From Prorocentrum cordatum (Eukaryota > Sar > Dinophyceae > Prorocentrales > Prorocentraceae): DNA of 64,000 bases. A program made the translations under genes and the position numbers. Positions 53,388-62,534 of this stretch are shown one piece after another. The notes under the pieces were generated by a model. The model did no database searches. It worked only from the letters and a program-made list of their open reading frames with translations, and was not told the DNA's origin. Where the stretch lies: assembly GCA_963575745.1 (NCBI GenBank), contig CAUYUJ010016284.1, forward strand, positions 1 through 64,000. Direction: 5' to 3'. Position 1 is the first letter of the stretch, and each line of letters opens with the position of its first letter.

Positions 53388-55475
53388 CCGCCGTTTGCGA
53401 AATAAGCGCCCATCTTAGGGATCGAAAACAAGACGTCGAAGCACGCCCCCTTTCCCCCGTATTTCAAGGTTGACGGGGAGGGCTGGGCAGTCCAACATAA
53501 GTGGGCGTTTCTTTCGCAACGCTTCGCACTCCCCTTCGGCGTGTTCGGTGGCCAACATTGAAATGCGGGGCGCGGGGCGGGGATCTCGGTACTTCCACAC
53601 GTGGGCGCTTATTTCGCAAACGGCGGACTCATTTGCCATGGCATCTTCGGCTACGGGCATCTGCATGGGTTGCGTTGCAAGACTGGCCCCCTCCCCGCTG
53701 CCCAACGGGTTGCGCTCTCCTGTTGGCGCCCTGCAAGGACTTTGAGGCTGCCCGAAGCCGCCCGTCTTGAGGGCGGCGTCAAGAGCGACGCCAGACTATG
53801 AACGCCGCCGCGTGCTCCGGTCACATCGACAAGCCTTCCGTTCACCTGGCGCAGCTGTTTCGGCTCAGTCGCCACCGCAGCAACGGCCTCGCCCCGCCCC
53901 GAGGCCATCTGACCCCTTTTTCGGTCGCGGGCCCAGATGGCGCCCCACCTCAGCAAGAGGGAGCTCGACCTCTGCTTCTCGCTCTACGCCGCTGGGAAGA
54001 CCCCGGTGGAGATACGCGACCTCGTTAGTCGGACCCGTGAGTCCCTCGACGAGACTGGGCCGGATTTGACGACCGTCCGCCGGGCCCTCCGGGGCGCCGC
54101 GCACAGGCGTGGCCCAGCGGAGACTCGCGGCCGCAAGCCCAAGCTCACGGCCGTCAAGCTCCGCGCCTTGAACAACGCGCGGGTTCGTTTGATTCGGGCG
54201 GCCAAGGGCGAGGCCGAGGTTCACCTCAAGGACGTGATGAAGGCCGCGCGGGTCTCCGACGTCCACAAGGGCACGGCCTCCAGGCACTTCAAGCGCCTCG
54301 GGGTCACCTGGCGCGCTCCCCGCGCGGAGCCGCTCCGCGGCTCCGCGGAGGCGGAGGAGCGCGTGGCCGCGCGTTCGGGGTGGAAGCGGCTCCCGGGCAA
54401 TTATTTCACGCACCAGGTCGATGCCATCATCGACAATAAGGTGTTCCCCATCCCCATGACCAAGCGGGCGAAGACGCACGCAAAGAAGAGTCGCGTTCGC
54501 GGCCACCTTCGCACCAAGGCAGAGGGGGCGCGACTCTCGGTCCCGAGTGCGATCCCAGGGGCTGGGGGCGGGGGCCGCCGGGCCGCCGAAGTCGAGATGC
54601 CGATTCCGCCCCCGATCGTTGCCCCGATCCATGTCTGCGATCCAAGTCTGATCGGGTCTGATCGGCCCCGTCCAGGCGATCGGACATGTTTTTCTTGGCG
54701 TCGTTTCTTTCTGGCATGAGGGTTCTTATTGGCGTAGTTTCTTTCGGATGCGAGGGGCGGGGGGGGGGCCGGGCGGGGGGCCGGCTGGCCGGGCCCTCCC
54801 CCGAGGTCCTCAAGCCTTTCACGAAGCCGAAGGGGAACCGGAACAGGGTGAACCCAGGCGCCAAGGTTCACGTGGCCGCAGCCATCGTGAACAACAAGGT
54901 CCGCGTCTGGCACTGCCTGCCCACCCTGTGGTGCGCCGACGCAGCCTGCGATTTCTACGCGGGCGCCCTCGCTCCCGCGCTTCGCCGTTGCCGGAAGGGG
55001 CGCCGCGCCTTCCGCATCCTGGAGGATAACGACCCCACGGGGTACAAGAGCAAGAAGGCCGTTGACTGCAAGCGGCCCCCTTAATTGGCGCGCCACCGCG
55101 GCGGCCGCGAGTTCGAGTCGGGCCCCGTCTGGCGATCGCCCCGCCAGTCGGCGCCCGCTCTTGATCGCCCGCCGCTCGCGCCCCGGTCGACCCCGCTCGG
55201 TCGCTCTCAGGCGGGGTCTCAAGATCACTCCCATCAAGTTCCCCGCGTATTCCCCGGACTTGAACCCCCTCGACTACTTCCTCTGGGCGGAGGTCAACCG
55301 GCGAATGGCAGAGCAGAGCGCGCCGGCCAACGAGTCTCAGAGCGCTTACAAGGCGCGCCTCAGGCGCGTCGCCATGGGCATCCCGAAGAGCGTCATCAGG
55401 GCAGCCGTGGCTAAGATGAAGACGAAGGCGGCGGAGGTCGTCGTGGCCGAGGGAGGCAGGATCCCGAGCGATTGA
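53388..55475 (+). mobile_element. Tc1/mariner-like element, copy 1
   Basis: The left end is a 25 bp sequence starting CCGCCGTTTGCGAAATAAGC (53388-53412), with its exact reverse complement at 53602-53626. The homology with copy 2 begins exactly at this end. The base pair before it is CA here and TA at copy 2, and the duplicated locus without an insert reads ACTGTTATGG, so insertion at TA is likely. Carries a broken transposase gene. No matching right end was found after 55475, so this copy may be truncated. Confidence 0.6.
53937..55475 (+). pseudogene. Tc1/mariner-IS630-like transposase, broken
   Basis: ATG at 53937 opens a DNA-binding region: MAPHLSKRELDLCFSLYAAG, TVRRALRGAAHRRG and a second helix-turn-helix-like part VSDVHKGTASRHFKRLGV. 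First catalytic Asp probably in QVDAIIDNKVFPIP. That frame stops at 54719; another carries VHVAAAIVNNKVRVWHC and FRILEDNDPTGYKSKKAVD (second Asp, to 55084), and a third carries ITPIKFPAYSPDLNPLDYFL (third Asp, to 55475). The SPDLNPLDYFLW signature is typical of the superfamily. A G run near 54759 differs by one base between the two copies. An intron between the first two parts cannot be excluded. Confidence 0.7.
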
Positions 55476-55479
55476 GCCT

Positions 55480-55800
55480 GCGGCCCTGGAGCGTTGGCGC
55501 TGATCAGCCGAGTCGGCGGCACGGTCTTTGCCACGACGCAATTTTTCCAGCCGCGGCCGGGGAGCCAGCCGAATCGGCGGCTCGGCTTCTGCCAGAGCGG
55601 ATTTTTCCTCAGTGACCGCCGAGAGATTTCAGAATTCCTGCCGCAGCGCATGCACCGAGAAACGTGTCGTGGATCCGTACACTTGAAAATCGTAGCCGTG
55701 CTGCTACTGTTCCATCCCTGCCTTTCGGGAGGTGCTCGGCTGCCCATGGCGAGGGCCCTGCGGTGCTCGCGACTTCTGCGCTTTACGCGCGTTTGCCTTA
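55480..55800. other. No gene recognised
   Basis: Between the Tc1-like copy and the Rep fragment; contains a repeated GCCGAATCGGCGGC / GCCGAGTCGGCGGC phrase (about 55510 and 55565). Confidence 0.4.
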
Positions 55801-55801
55801 G

Positions 55802-55898
55802 TGCAGGCCCGCGCGGGACACAGCCTGCGTATCATTGCGGCTTCATGTCGTTTGCACGCGTGTCCAGAACATCGTGCAACGCGTTGCCCGCGCGTCTG
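55802..55898. repeat. 97 bp direct repeat, left copy
   Basis: Matches 56918-57014 at 96 of 97 positions (TG CAGGCCCGCG start, CCCGCGCGTCTG end). Flanks the truncated Rep fragment. Confidence 0.9.
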
Positions 55899-56917
55899 AT
55901 GGCGTACGTCCAGGACCGCGGGACGAAGACCATGCAGCGGTTCGTCCGCAGCCGAGTGCGCAAGCTGACGGCGGACCTTGAGGAGACGAAGGAGTGGGCG
56001 TCTGCCCGAGAGAACGCGGCCTTCGAGGCGGTGGACGATTGGACGCTCGTGTGCCGCTGCGCTGAAAAGACATGTCCCCATGGCCCGGCGTGCTCGTACA
56101 GGTCAGCTCGAGACCATCTTCTCCCGCAACGCCGCTTCTTTCGACGTTCGGGAGCTCGCGGCGTCTCTGCGGGACATTCTGATGGTCGGCCCGAAGAAGA
56201 CGACGAGGGTGCCCTTCCTGGTGGGGCCGTCGAATTCCGGGAAGAGCACGGTGGTTTACCCTTTCGACGACTTGTTCACTCCGAAACGGGTTCTGCACAA
56301 GCCTGCCTTGGGCTCCTCCTTTGGACTCCGGAACCTGGCCAGCGGCACGAAGCGGTTCATCTTCTGGGGCGACTTCTGGCCGGTTGAGTTCGCCCACGAG
56401 AAGACCGTCCCCGTCTCTTTGTTCCTGTCTCTGTTCGTCGGCCAGCACACCGAGATCCAGGTTTCCCAGTCCTTCAACGACGGGAACAAGGACGTCTGCT
56501 GGAACCACGGCGCCGTTTTCACGGGCAAGCTGGAGGGCCTCTGGGGGGCGATGAATAGGGTGGGTGCGGAGGACATCCGGCACATGCAGAACCGCGCGAG
56601 GCAGTTCCCATTCACCTCCGTCTTGTCGGACGGCTCTTTGCAGGACGTACTCTCGTGTGCTCCGTGCATGACCGCGTGGATCGTCCGGGAGGCGGCAAAG
56701 TTCGACGCCGTCGGCGTTTTCCGCCCGGCGCCCGCTGCGCCGGTCGGGGCAGACGCGGGCGTGCCGCCTGTGAGCGGCTTCGACGACCTCATGTCCGACG
56801 CGCGCATACCCCGCGCGCAGGCAGACGCCTTGCTGGCGGATGTCCGCGCGATGGGTGCGGTTGCCGTGGACGAGGTGCTCCCCGCGGACTGGGTCCGTCT
56901 GAATTCGCGGGCCTTGC
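55899..56917 (+). pseudogene. Truncated Rep-like fragment (helicase half)
   Basis: Nearly identical to 60767-61788 of the full-length gene. It begins inside the linker (MAYVQDRGTKTMQRFVRSR), contains the Cys cluster and the Walker A motif GPSNSGKST, and ends where the full-length copy reads DWVRLNS. A 2 bp deletion near 56107 shifts the frame before the helicase domain. The endonuclease half is missing. It is not expected to make a working protein. Confidence 0.85.
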
Positions 56918-57014
56918 TGCAGGCCCGCGCGGGACACAGCCTGCGTATCATTGCGGCTTCATGTCGTTTGCACGTGTGTCCAGAACATCGTGCAACGCGT
57001 TGCCCGCGCGTCTG
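56918..57014. repeat. 97 bp direct repeat, right copy
   Basis: Second copy of the 55802-55898 sequence, one mismatch. Confidence 0.9.
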
Positions 57015-57213
57015 GCCCGGGGCGGAGGAGGCGGCAGGGCGCGTTGCCCGGCGCTTGCAACGTGGAGCTCGCGGCCGGTGCTGCGACCAACAGCGCTTGC
57101 CTTCGTGACTTGTTGGCGGTGCGTTATGCCACTTCTACCAAACACGGAGGAAAGCCAATTCCGTCGGATTGAAGGTCCGGGGGCGGGGAGGGCAGGCGAC
57201 CGGGGGCCGCCTT

Positions 57214-57346
57214 AGAGCACAACTAGAGCACAACTAGAGCACAACCTAGAGCACAACCTAGAGCACAACCTAGAACACTTCATGAGTTGTGCTCTAGGTT
57301 GTGCTCTAGGTTGTGCTCTAGGTTGTGCTCTAGGTTGTGCTCTAGT
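57214..57346. repeat. Large palindrome made of AGAGCACAACCT repeats
   Basis: About five to six 12 bp units on the left (57214-57278) face the same number in reverse complement on the right (57285-57346), around ACTTCATGAG. Both arms could pair over about 60 bp. Confidence 0.9.
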
Positions 57347-57349
57347 TGG

Positions 57350-58560
57350 GGCCGCCATGCAGGCCGGGCGGATCGTAGACGGGTGGCGGGCGCGGCGCGC
57401 GCGTCGTGTCGCAGGTCGCGAGCGCGGGTCGTGGGCGAAGTTCGCCGTGTTCGGGTCGCTGGTCGGAATGGCACCCTCGCCGTCGCGCTGGTCACAGCGT
57501 GTTCCTCTCTCCTCCCTATCGGGGAGGCTTGCGCACGCCCGCCCAGGCGCCGAGGCTTTTGCCGGGCCAGACCGAACCGCGCCAGGACCCGCGTCAATGT
57601 CGACGGCGGACGCCCCAGGCGTACACTCCGAGAAAATATGTTTGGACATGGATCCCTCGCTCGTGTCGGAGCCGTTTTCTTTGTGGGCCCGTTACGTACC
57701 ACAGGGTTGCACGTGGACGTCGGAATGGTGCTCTCGCCGTCGCGCTGGCCACGCTTTCCCCCCCCCCGTTGTTTTTTTGATTGCGTGTCCGGACCGGAAG
57801 GCCTACGGCCAGGCACTGACCTTCCCCAGCCCCATTCACGGCGCGCTACCTTCCCAAGCTTGGTAAGCACACACATTCCCGAGATTTCCCGCAGAGATTT
57901 AATTGTTTTTGTGGATTGACGGAGTAGTCCCTGCTGCCCGAGGGAGGGTTCGGAGTCTGTGAGGGGTATTGAATTGGAGCAGGGAAGGACACGTAAACGA
58001 AACTTTTTTTGTTTTTTGTTGTTTTCGGACAACAGGGGTAGATTGCAACGGGGGACCCCCAGGGGGCCAGGGCAGCCGGGTGGAAAATTCGGCGTCCTAA
58101 AAGGGGGAAATTATGGCCTTGTTTTGATTTTTCTTCTCAGGACTCTGCGCGCCCCCTTGTGCGGATTGCCCGGCGCGGAGGCGAGAGCACCGATTCCTGG
58201 CAATGTGGGCCGCCGCTTGCGCTCCCTCCCTGCCTCCCGCTCTCCCTCCATTGGCATTGCCATTATCATCGCCCTTCAGACACCCGCAGGGTCGCGTCGC
58301 CCTGTCGCGAGGCGGCCGCTTGACCCGGAGTGCACCTGGAGAGCACCTGGAGAGTCCGATTCTGTGCAATGTTATTGGTTTTGTACGATTATACAATCTT
58401 CGTATGTTCCGGCGCCCCACTGAATTTGCTGCGGATTTCGTGAGCTCGATTCTGAGATCGATCGTGGATTTTGAGATATATCTTACCTTCGACCGTAGAA
58501 TCGACAGTGAGATCGATAGTGATATTGATCGTGAGATCGATCTTGAAATCGACAGCGAAG
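57350..58560. other. No gene recognised
   Basis: Includes a duplicated phrase (CTCGCCGTCGCGCTGGTCAC near 57477 and CTCGCCGTCGCGCTGGCCAC near 57732) and 12 bp GAGATCGATAGT-like repeats (58448-58555). ORFs overlap on both strands without coherent coding. Confidence 0.45.
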
Positions 58561-58564
58561 CTAT

Positions 58565-59215
58565 TGGAGACCTCCCAAAACCTCCAGAACCCTCCAGAAC
58601 CCTCCCATACCTCCTAACCCCTCCGCGCTCCCCCTAAAACCTCCACAACTCCCCATACATCCGAAACCCTCGCACTGCTCCCAAATCCTCCGGAACCCTC
58701 CCACCCCCCCTAAATTTTCGGAAGACTTCCCAAAACCTCCAGAACCCTCCAGAACCCTCCCATACCTCCTAACCCCTCCGCACTCCCCCCACCCCCCACC
58801 CCCGTGCATCCGAAACCCTCGCACTGCTCCCAAATCCTCCGGAACCCTCCCAACCCCCTTAAATTTTCAGAAGACTTCCCAAAACCTCCAGAACCCTCCA
58901 GAACCCTCCCATACCTCCTCCCCCCACCCCCCACCCCCATGCATCCGAAACCCTCGTTCGCACTGCTCCCAAATCCTCCGGAACCCTCCCACACCCCCTA
59001 AACTTTTGGAAGACTTCCCAAAACCTCCAAACCCTCCAGAACCCCCCCCTACCTTCTAACCCCTCCGCGCTCCCCCCAAAACCTCCACAACTCCCCATGC
59101 ATCCGAAACCCTCGCACTGCTCCCAAATCCTCCGGAACCCTCCCAAACTCGTTCTACTTTCGGAGGACTTCCCAAAACCTCCAGAACCCTCCAGAACCCC
59201 CAAGTCCTCTCCACC
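58565..59215. repeat. Tandem repeat of about 140-157 bp, five units
   Basis: CCCAAAACCTCCAGAACCCT recurs near 58575, 58732, 58878, 59015 and 59168. Units also share CCGAAACCCTCGCACTGCTC and CAAATCCTCCGGAACCCTCC. Confidence 0.85.
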
Positions 59216-59761
59216 CCTCCGCCCCCCGCTTCCAGAGCCCTCGGAGTGCGGTGGATTCAGGGAGAGGGAATCGGCCTCGCTTGCACTCTTGGGACAAATT
59301 GCATCGGTTTTCCCGCTCCGACCCAGACAGGTTTTGGGGCAATCTTGGGCCATTTGGCAGTTCCAGCCCCTGTTTGGGTTGTCTTGGGAATGTCGTCGAT
59401 GTCCAGTTGGTGGGCATACCTTTCCCTCCCCCTCCCTCCCCCTTCCTCGGACCAGTCGGTGCTCGCAGGCACGTTGAGACTCACGTCCTGTGGTGCTCTG
59501 TAGCTGTTGCGGTGCTCTGAGGTGCTTTCGAGTTCTGTGGTGCTCTGAGGCTGTTGCGGTGATCATCAGCCTTGTAGCGCCCACAGGCGCTTCGGCTCAA
59601 GCCGTTCTTACTTAATGGGCTCTGAGGTGCTCTCAGGCTTTGAAGTGGTGCTCACAGCCGTCCTGGTGCTCATGGCCATTGGTGCTGAAAATCACTGCAG
59701 CTGCCTTGTGGCTCAAGTCTTATAGGGAGAACCGTGCGGACCTTGGCACCTGTCACTGGGA
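59216..59761. other. No gene recognised; GTGCTCTGAGG repeats
   Basis: Upstream of the Rep ORF. GGTGCTCTGAGG-like words recur between 59490 and 59640. A promoter or replication origin could lie here but nothing specific is visible. Confidence 0.4.
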
Positions 59762-61843
59762 GTGCCGTGCACTGCAATGCTCACAGACCCCTCTATGCCG
59801 AGGCGCCGCTTGCGGCAGAAGACGGACACGGGGTACGCGGTGCCGTCTCCCCCAGTCCCGTCCGCAGGCGTGGACGCCGAGGCCGTCGAAACCAAAGCCA
59901 TCCGGGACGCCTTGAAGGCCGTCTTAGTAGGCAAGGACTTGAAACACATTTCGTTGCGTGAGTGTCGCCGCCAGGTCGCTTTGAAACTCGGTTTGCAAGA
60001 GCTTGCTTTGGACCAACGCAAGCACGAGTTCAAGAGCCTGACAACCGAGGTCGTTTCGGAAACGCAGCCCGACCAGGACGCCGCGTCGCCTCTGGAGACC
60101 GTGTTGGCTGAGGCCGAGAAGCTGGACTCGTTGCAGTGGGTCTACTTGGTGACCATATCGCGCGTCCTGGACGCGACCCTTCCCGACGGCCGCCAGTACC
60201 GCGATCTTGGCACGATGAGCCGGGAGGACATCGGACAAGCAGTGGCCGACGCGTTCAACAATCCGATTCCGACTGGGTCCGCGGGCGGCCGCCTTAGGAA
60301 GGAACCGGACGGCCAAGCGCTCGTGCCCATGGCGGTGGTGTTCCAGGAGAAGCACAAAGACGGCGCGATCCATTTCCACGTTGCTGTGAAGCTGACTAGG
60401 TCGGGCCGTTTCCAGCAGGCCAAGCGCACTCTGCGTGAGCGCCATTTGTTGCCGAGCCATTTCTCTGGTTCCCACCGGCGAATGTGGAGCGCCGTGAGGT
60501 ACGGGTATATGGAGACCCCAGCCAAACCAGATGTCGACGACGCCCCGTGGGTGTGGCAGCCAGACTGGGCCGGGTTCGCGCGCGAGAACGACGCCATCGA
60601 CCTCTTCGAGATGTCGCAGGAGCCATACATGGCAGGCGTGTGGGTGAAGCGCCGGGAGGCCACGGACAAGGCGGCCGGGGCGATGGGCACGAAGACGACG
60701 TTCGACCTCGTAGACTTGACCTCGACCATCATCGCCAAGCACTTGTGGACGAAGGGCAGCCTGATGGCGTACGTCCAGGACCGCGGGACGAAGGCCATGC
60801 AGCGGTTCGTCCGCAGCCGAGTGCGCAAGCTGACGGCGGACCTTGAGGAGACGAAGGAGTGGGCGTCTGCCCGCGAGAACGCGGCCTTCGAGGCGGTGGA
60901 CGATTGGACGCTCGTGTGCCGCTGCGCTGAGGAGACATGTCCCCATGGCCCGGCGTGCTCGTACAGGTCAGCCGTGGAGACCATCTTCTCCCGCAACGCC
61001 GCTTCTTTCGACGTTCGGGAGCTCGCGGCGTCTCTGCGGGACATTCTGATGGTCGGCCCGAAGAAGACGACGAGGGTGCCCTTCCTGGTGGGGCCGTCGA
61101 ATTCCGGGAAGAGCACGGTAGTTTACCCTTTCGACGACTTGTTCACTCCGAAACGGGTTCTGCACAAGCCTGCCTTGGGCTCCTCCTTTGGACTCCGGAA
61201 CCTGGCCAGCGGCACGAAGCGGTTCATCTTCTGGGGCGACTTCCGGCCGGTTGAGTTCGCCCACGAGAAGACCGCCCCCGTCTCTTTGTTCCTGTCTCTG
61301 TTCGTCGGCCAGCACACCGAGATCCAGGTTTCCCAGTCCTTCAACGACGGGAACAAGGACGTCTGCTGGAACCACGGCGCCGTTTTCACGGGCAAGCTGG
61401 AGGGCCTCTGGGAGACGACGAATAAGGTGGGTGCGGAGGACATCCGGCACATGCAGAACCGCGTGAGGCAGTTCCCATTCACCTCCGTCTTGTCGGACGG
61501 CTCTTTGCAGGACGTACTCTCGTGTGCTCCGTGCATGACCGCGTGGATCGTCCGGGAGGCGGCAAAGTTCGACGCCGTCGGCGTTTTCCGCCCGGCGCCC
61601 GCTGCGCCGGTCGGGGCAGACGCGGGCGTGCCGCCTGTGAGCGGCTTCGACGACCTCATGTCCGACGCGCGCATACCCCGCGCGCAGGCAGACGCCTTGC
61701 TGGCGGATGTCCGCGCGATGGGTGCGGTTGCCGTGGACGAGGTGCTCCCCGCGGACTGGGTCCGTCTGAATTCGTGGGCCTTGCTGCTCCCGCTCCAGAA
61801 GCGCAGACTTCTTGGGCAAAATGGCTCTCCGGTTTCGCCCTGA
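59762..61843 (+). CDS. Rep-like protein: DEK_C-like domain, HUH endonuclease, SF3-like helicase
   Basis: A single intact frame of 693 codons from ATG 59762 to TGA. Residues about 46-98 (IRDALKAVLVGKDLKHISLR ...) resemble a DEK C-terminal domain. An HUH motif is at about 202-208 (AIHFHVAV); RYGYMETPAK near 246-255 may hold the nicking Tyr. A Cys cluster CRCAEETCPHGPAC lies near 386-399. The helicase has Walker A GPSNSGKST (444-452), Walker B RFIFWGDF and AVFTGKLEG as a motif C candidate. This is the rolling-circle Rep layout known from CRESS-type viruses and plasmids: nick an origin, then unwind. The DEK_C-like fusion at the front suggests a eukaryotic, chromatin-associated lineage. The C-terminal ~150 residues are unassigned. 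Other upstream starts were not found. Confidence 0.7.
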   Translation: MPCTAMLTDPSMPRRRLRQKTDTGYAVPSPPVPSAGVDAEAVETKAIRDALKAVLVGKDLKHISLRECRRQVALKLGLQELALDQRKHEFKSLTTEVVSETQPDQDAASPLETVLAEAEKLDSLQWVYLVTISRVLDATLPDGRQYRDLGTMSREDIGQAVADAFNNPIPTGSAGGRLRKEPDGQALVPMAVVFQEKHKDGAIHFHVAVKLTRSGRFQQAKRTLRERHLLPSHFSGSHRRMWSAVRYGYMETPAKPDVDDAPWVWQPDWAGFARENDAIDLFEMSQEPYMAGVWVKRREATDKAAGAMGTKTTFDLVDLTSTIIAKHLWTKGSLMAYVQDRGTKAMQRFVRSRVRKLTADLEETKEWASARENAAFEAVDDWTLVCRCAEETCPHGPACSYRSAVETIFSRNAASFDVRELAASLRDILMVGPKKTTRVPFLVGPSNSGKSTVVYPFDDLFTPKRVLHKPALGSSFGLRNLASGTKRFIFWGDFRPVEFAHEKTAPVSLFLSLFVGQHTEIQVSQSFNDGNKDVCWNHGAVFTGKLEGLWETTNKVGAEDIRHMQNRVRQFPFTSVLSDGSLQDVLSCAPCMTAWIVREAAKFDAVGVFRPAPAAPVGADAGVPPVSGFDDLMSDARIPRAQADALLADVRAMGAVAVDEVLPADWVRLNSWALLLPLQKRRLLGQNGSPVSP

Positions 61844-62530
61844 GGGGGCGCGCGGGCAGCGCCGGGGGCTTCCCCCCAGCGCTCCGCCCCACGTCTTTTG
61901 CATGCTCGCGAGGGTGCGCGTGCGGTTACCGCTGGCGAAGTCCAGTTGGGTTGCGCACGCCCGACTCTCAGCCTTTGCGCTTCCGGAAGCACGCGCGCGC
62001 GGGCACCTCTGACCAAGTCCACTTGGTTTGCGAGCGCCCGCCTGTCAGCTTTTGCACCCCCGTGAGCACGCGCGCGCGGGCGCCGCTGGCGCCGCCCAGT
62101 GGGGTTACGCGTGCGCGCGCGTGGCACCCGGCAGCGCATCCATCGTCTTTGCGCGGAAATGACGCCTCGAAGGGGTAGAAGTGCGAGACGAGGTAGACAG
62201 GGCAGAGTGGACGGAAGCTGCAGGGGAGAGTAAGGGGGGCCATCAGCGTTGTGTCGCCACCGGACGATTCCGCACGCGTAGCGTCGCGTGAATAGCCTCG
62301 AATTGCGTGGCGGCGTGAATGCATGCATGCACGTACGTGTATGCATGGGTGTATGCACGCATAGGGGAAAGGCATATGGATGTGCAAATAGGGTGTACAT
62401 ACACACTTATGTATACACGTGTATATATATACATATATATATATATATACACATACAACATATAAATATGGGAATACATATATATGTGTGTGAATGTACA
62501 GCGCTGTGTCACTATAAGACGCTCGTGGGG
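61844..62530. other. Non-coding with ~85 bp repeats and AT microsatellite
   Basis: Three degenerate units (about 61911-62130) share AGCACGCGCGCGCGGGC and GTCCASTTGG words. From 62310 there are TGCATG/TATACATATATA runs to about 62490. No gene. Confidence 0.5.
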
Positions 62531-62534
62531 GGTA

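Noticed and set aside
61806-61827. Second spliced-leader-like match on the minus strand (AGCCATTTTGCCCAAG)
   Set aside because: The 5' part of the leader does not match, one base is missing in the core, and it lies inside the 3' end of the Rep gene with no ORF behind it. Probably chance.
59762-61843. Rep ORF as a Replitron or Helitron
   Set aside because: The helicase has an SF3-like Walker A and B arrangement rather than the Helitron SF1 type, and Replitrons as I know them lack this helicase. The CRESS-like layout fits better, pending profile searches.
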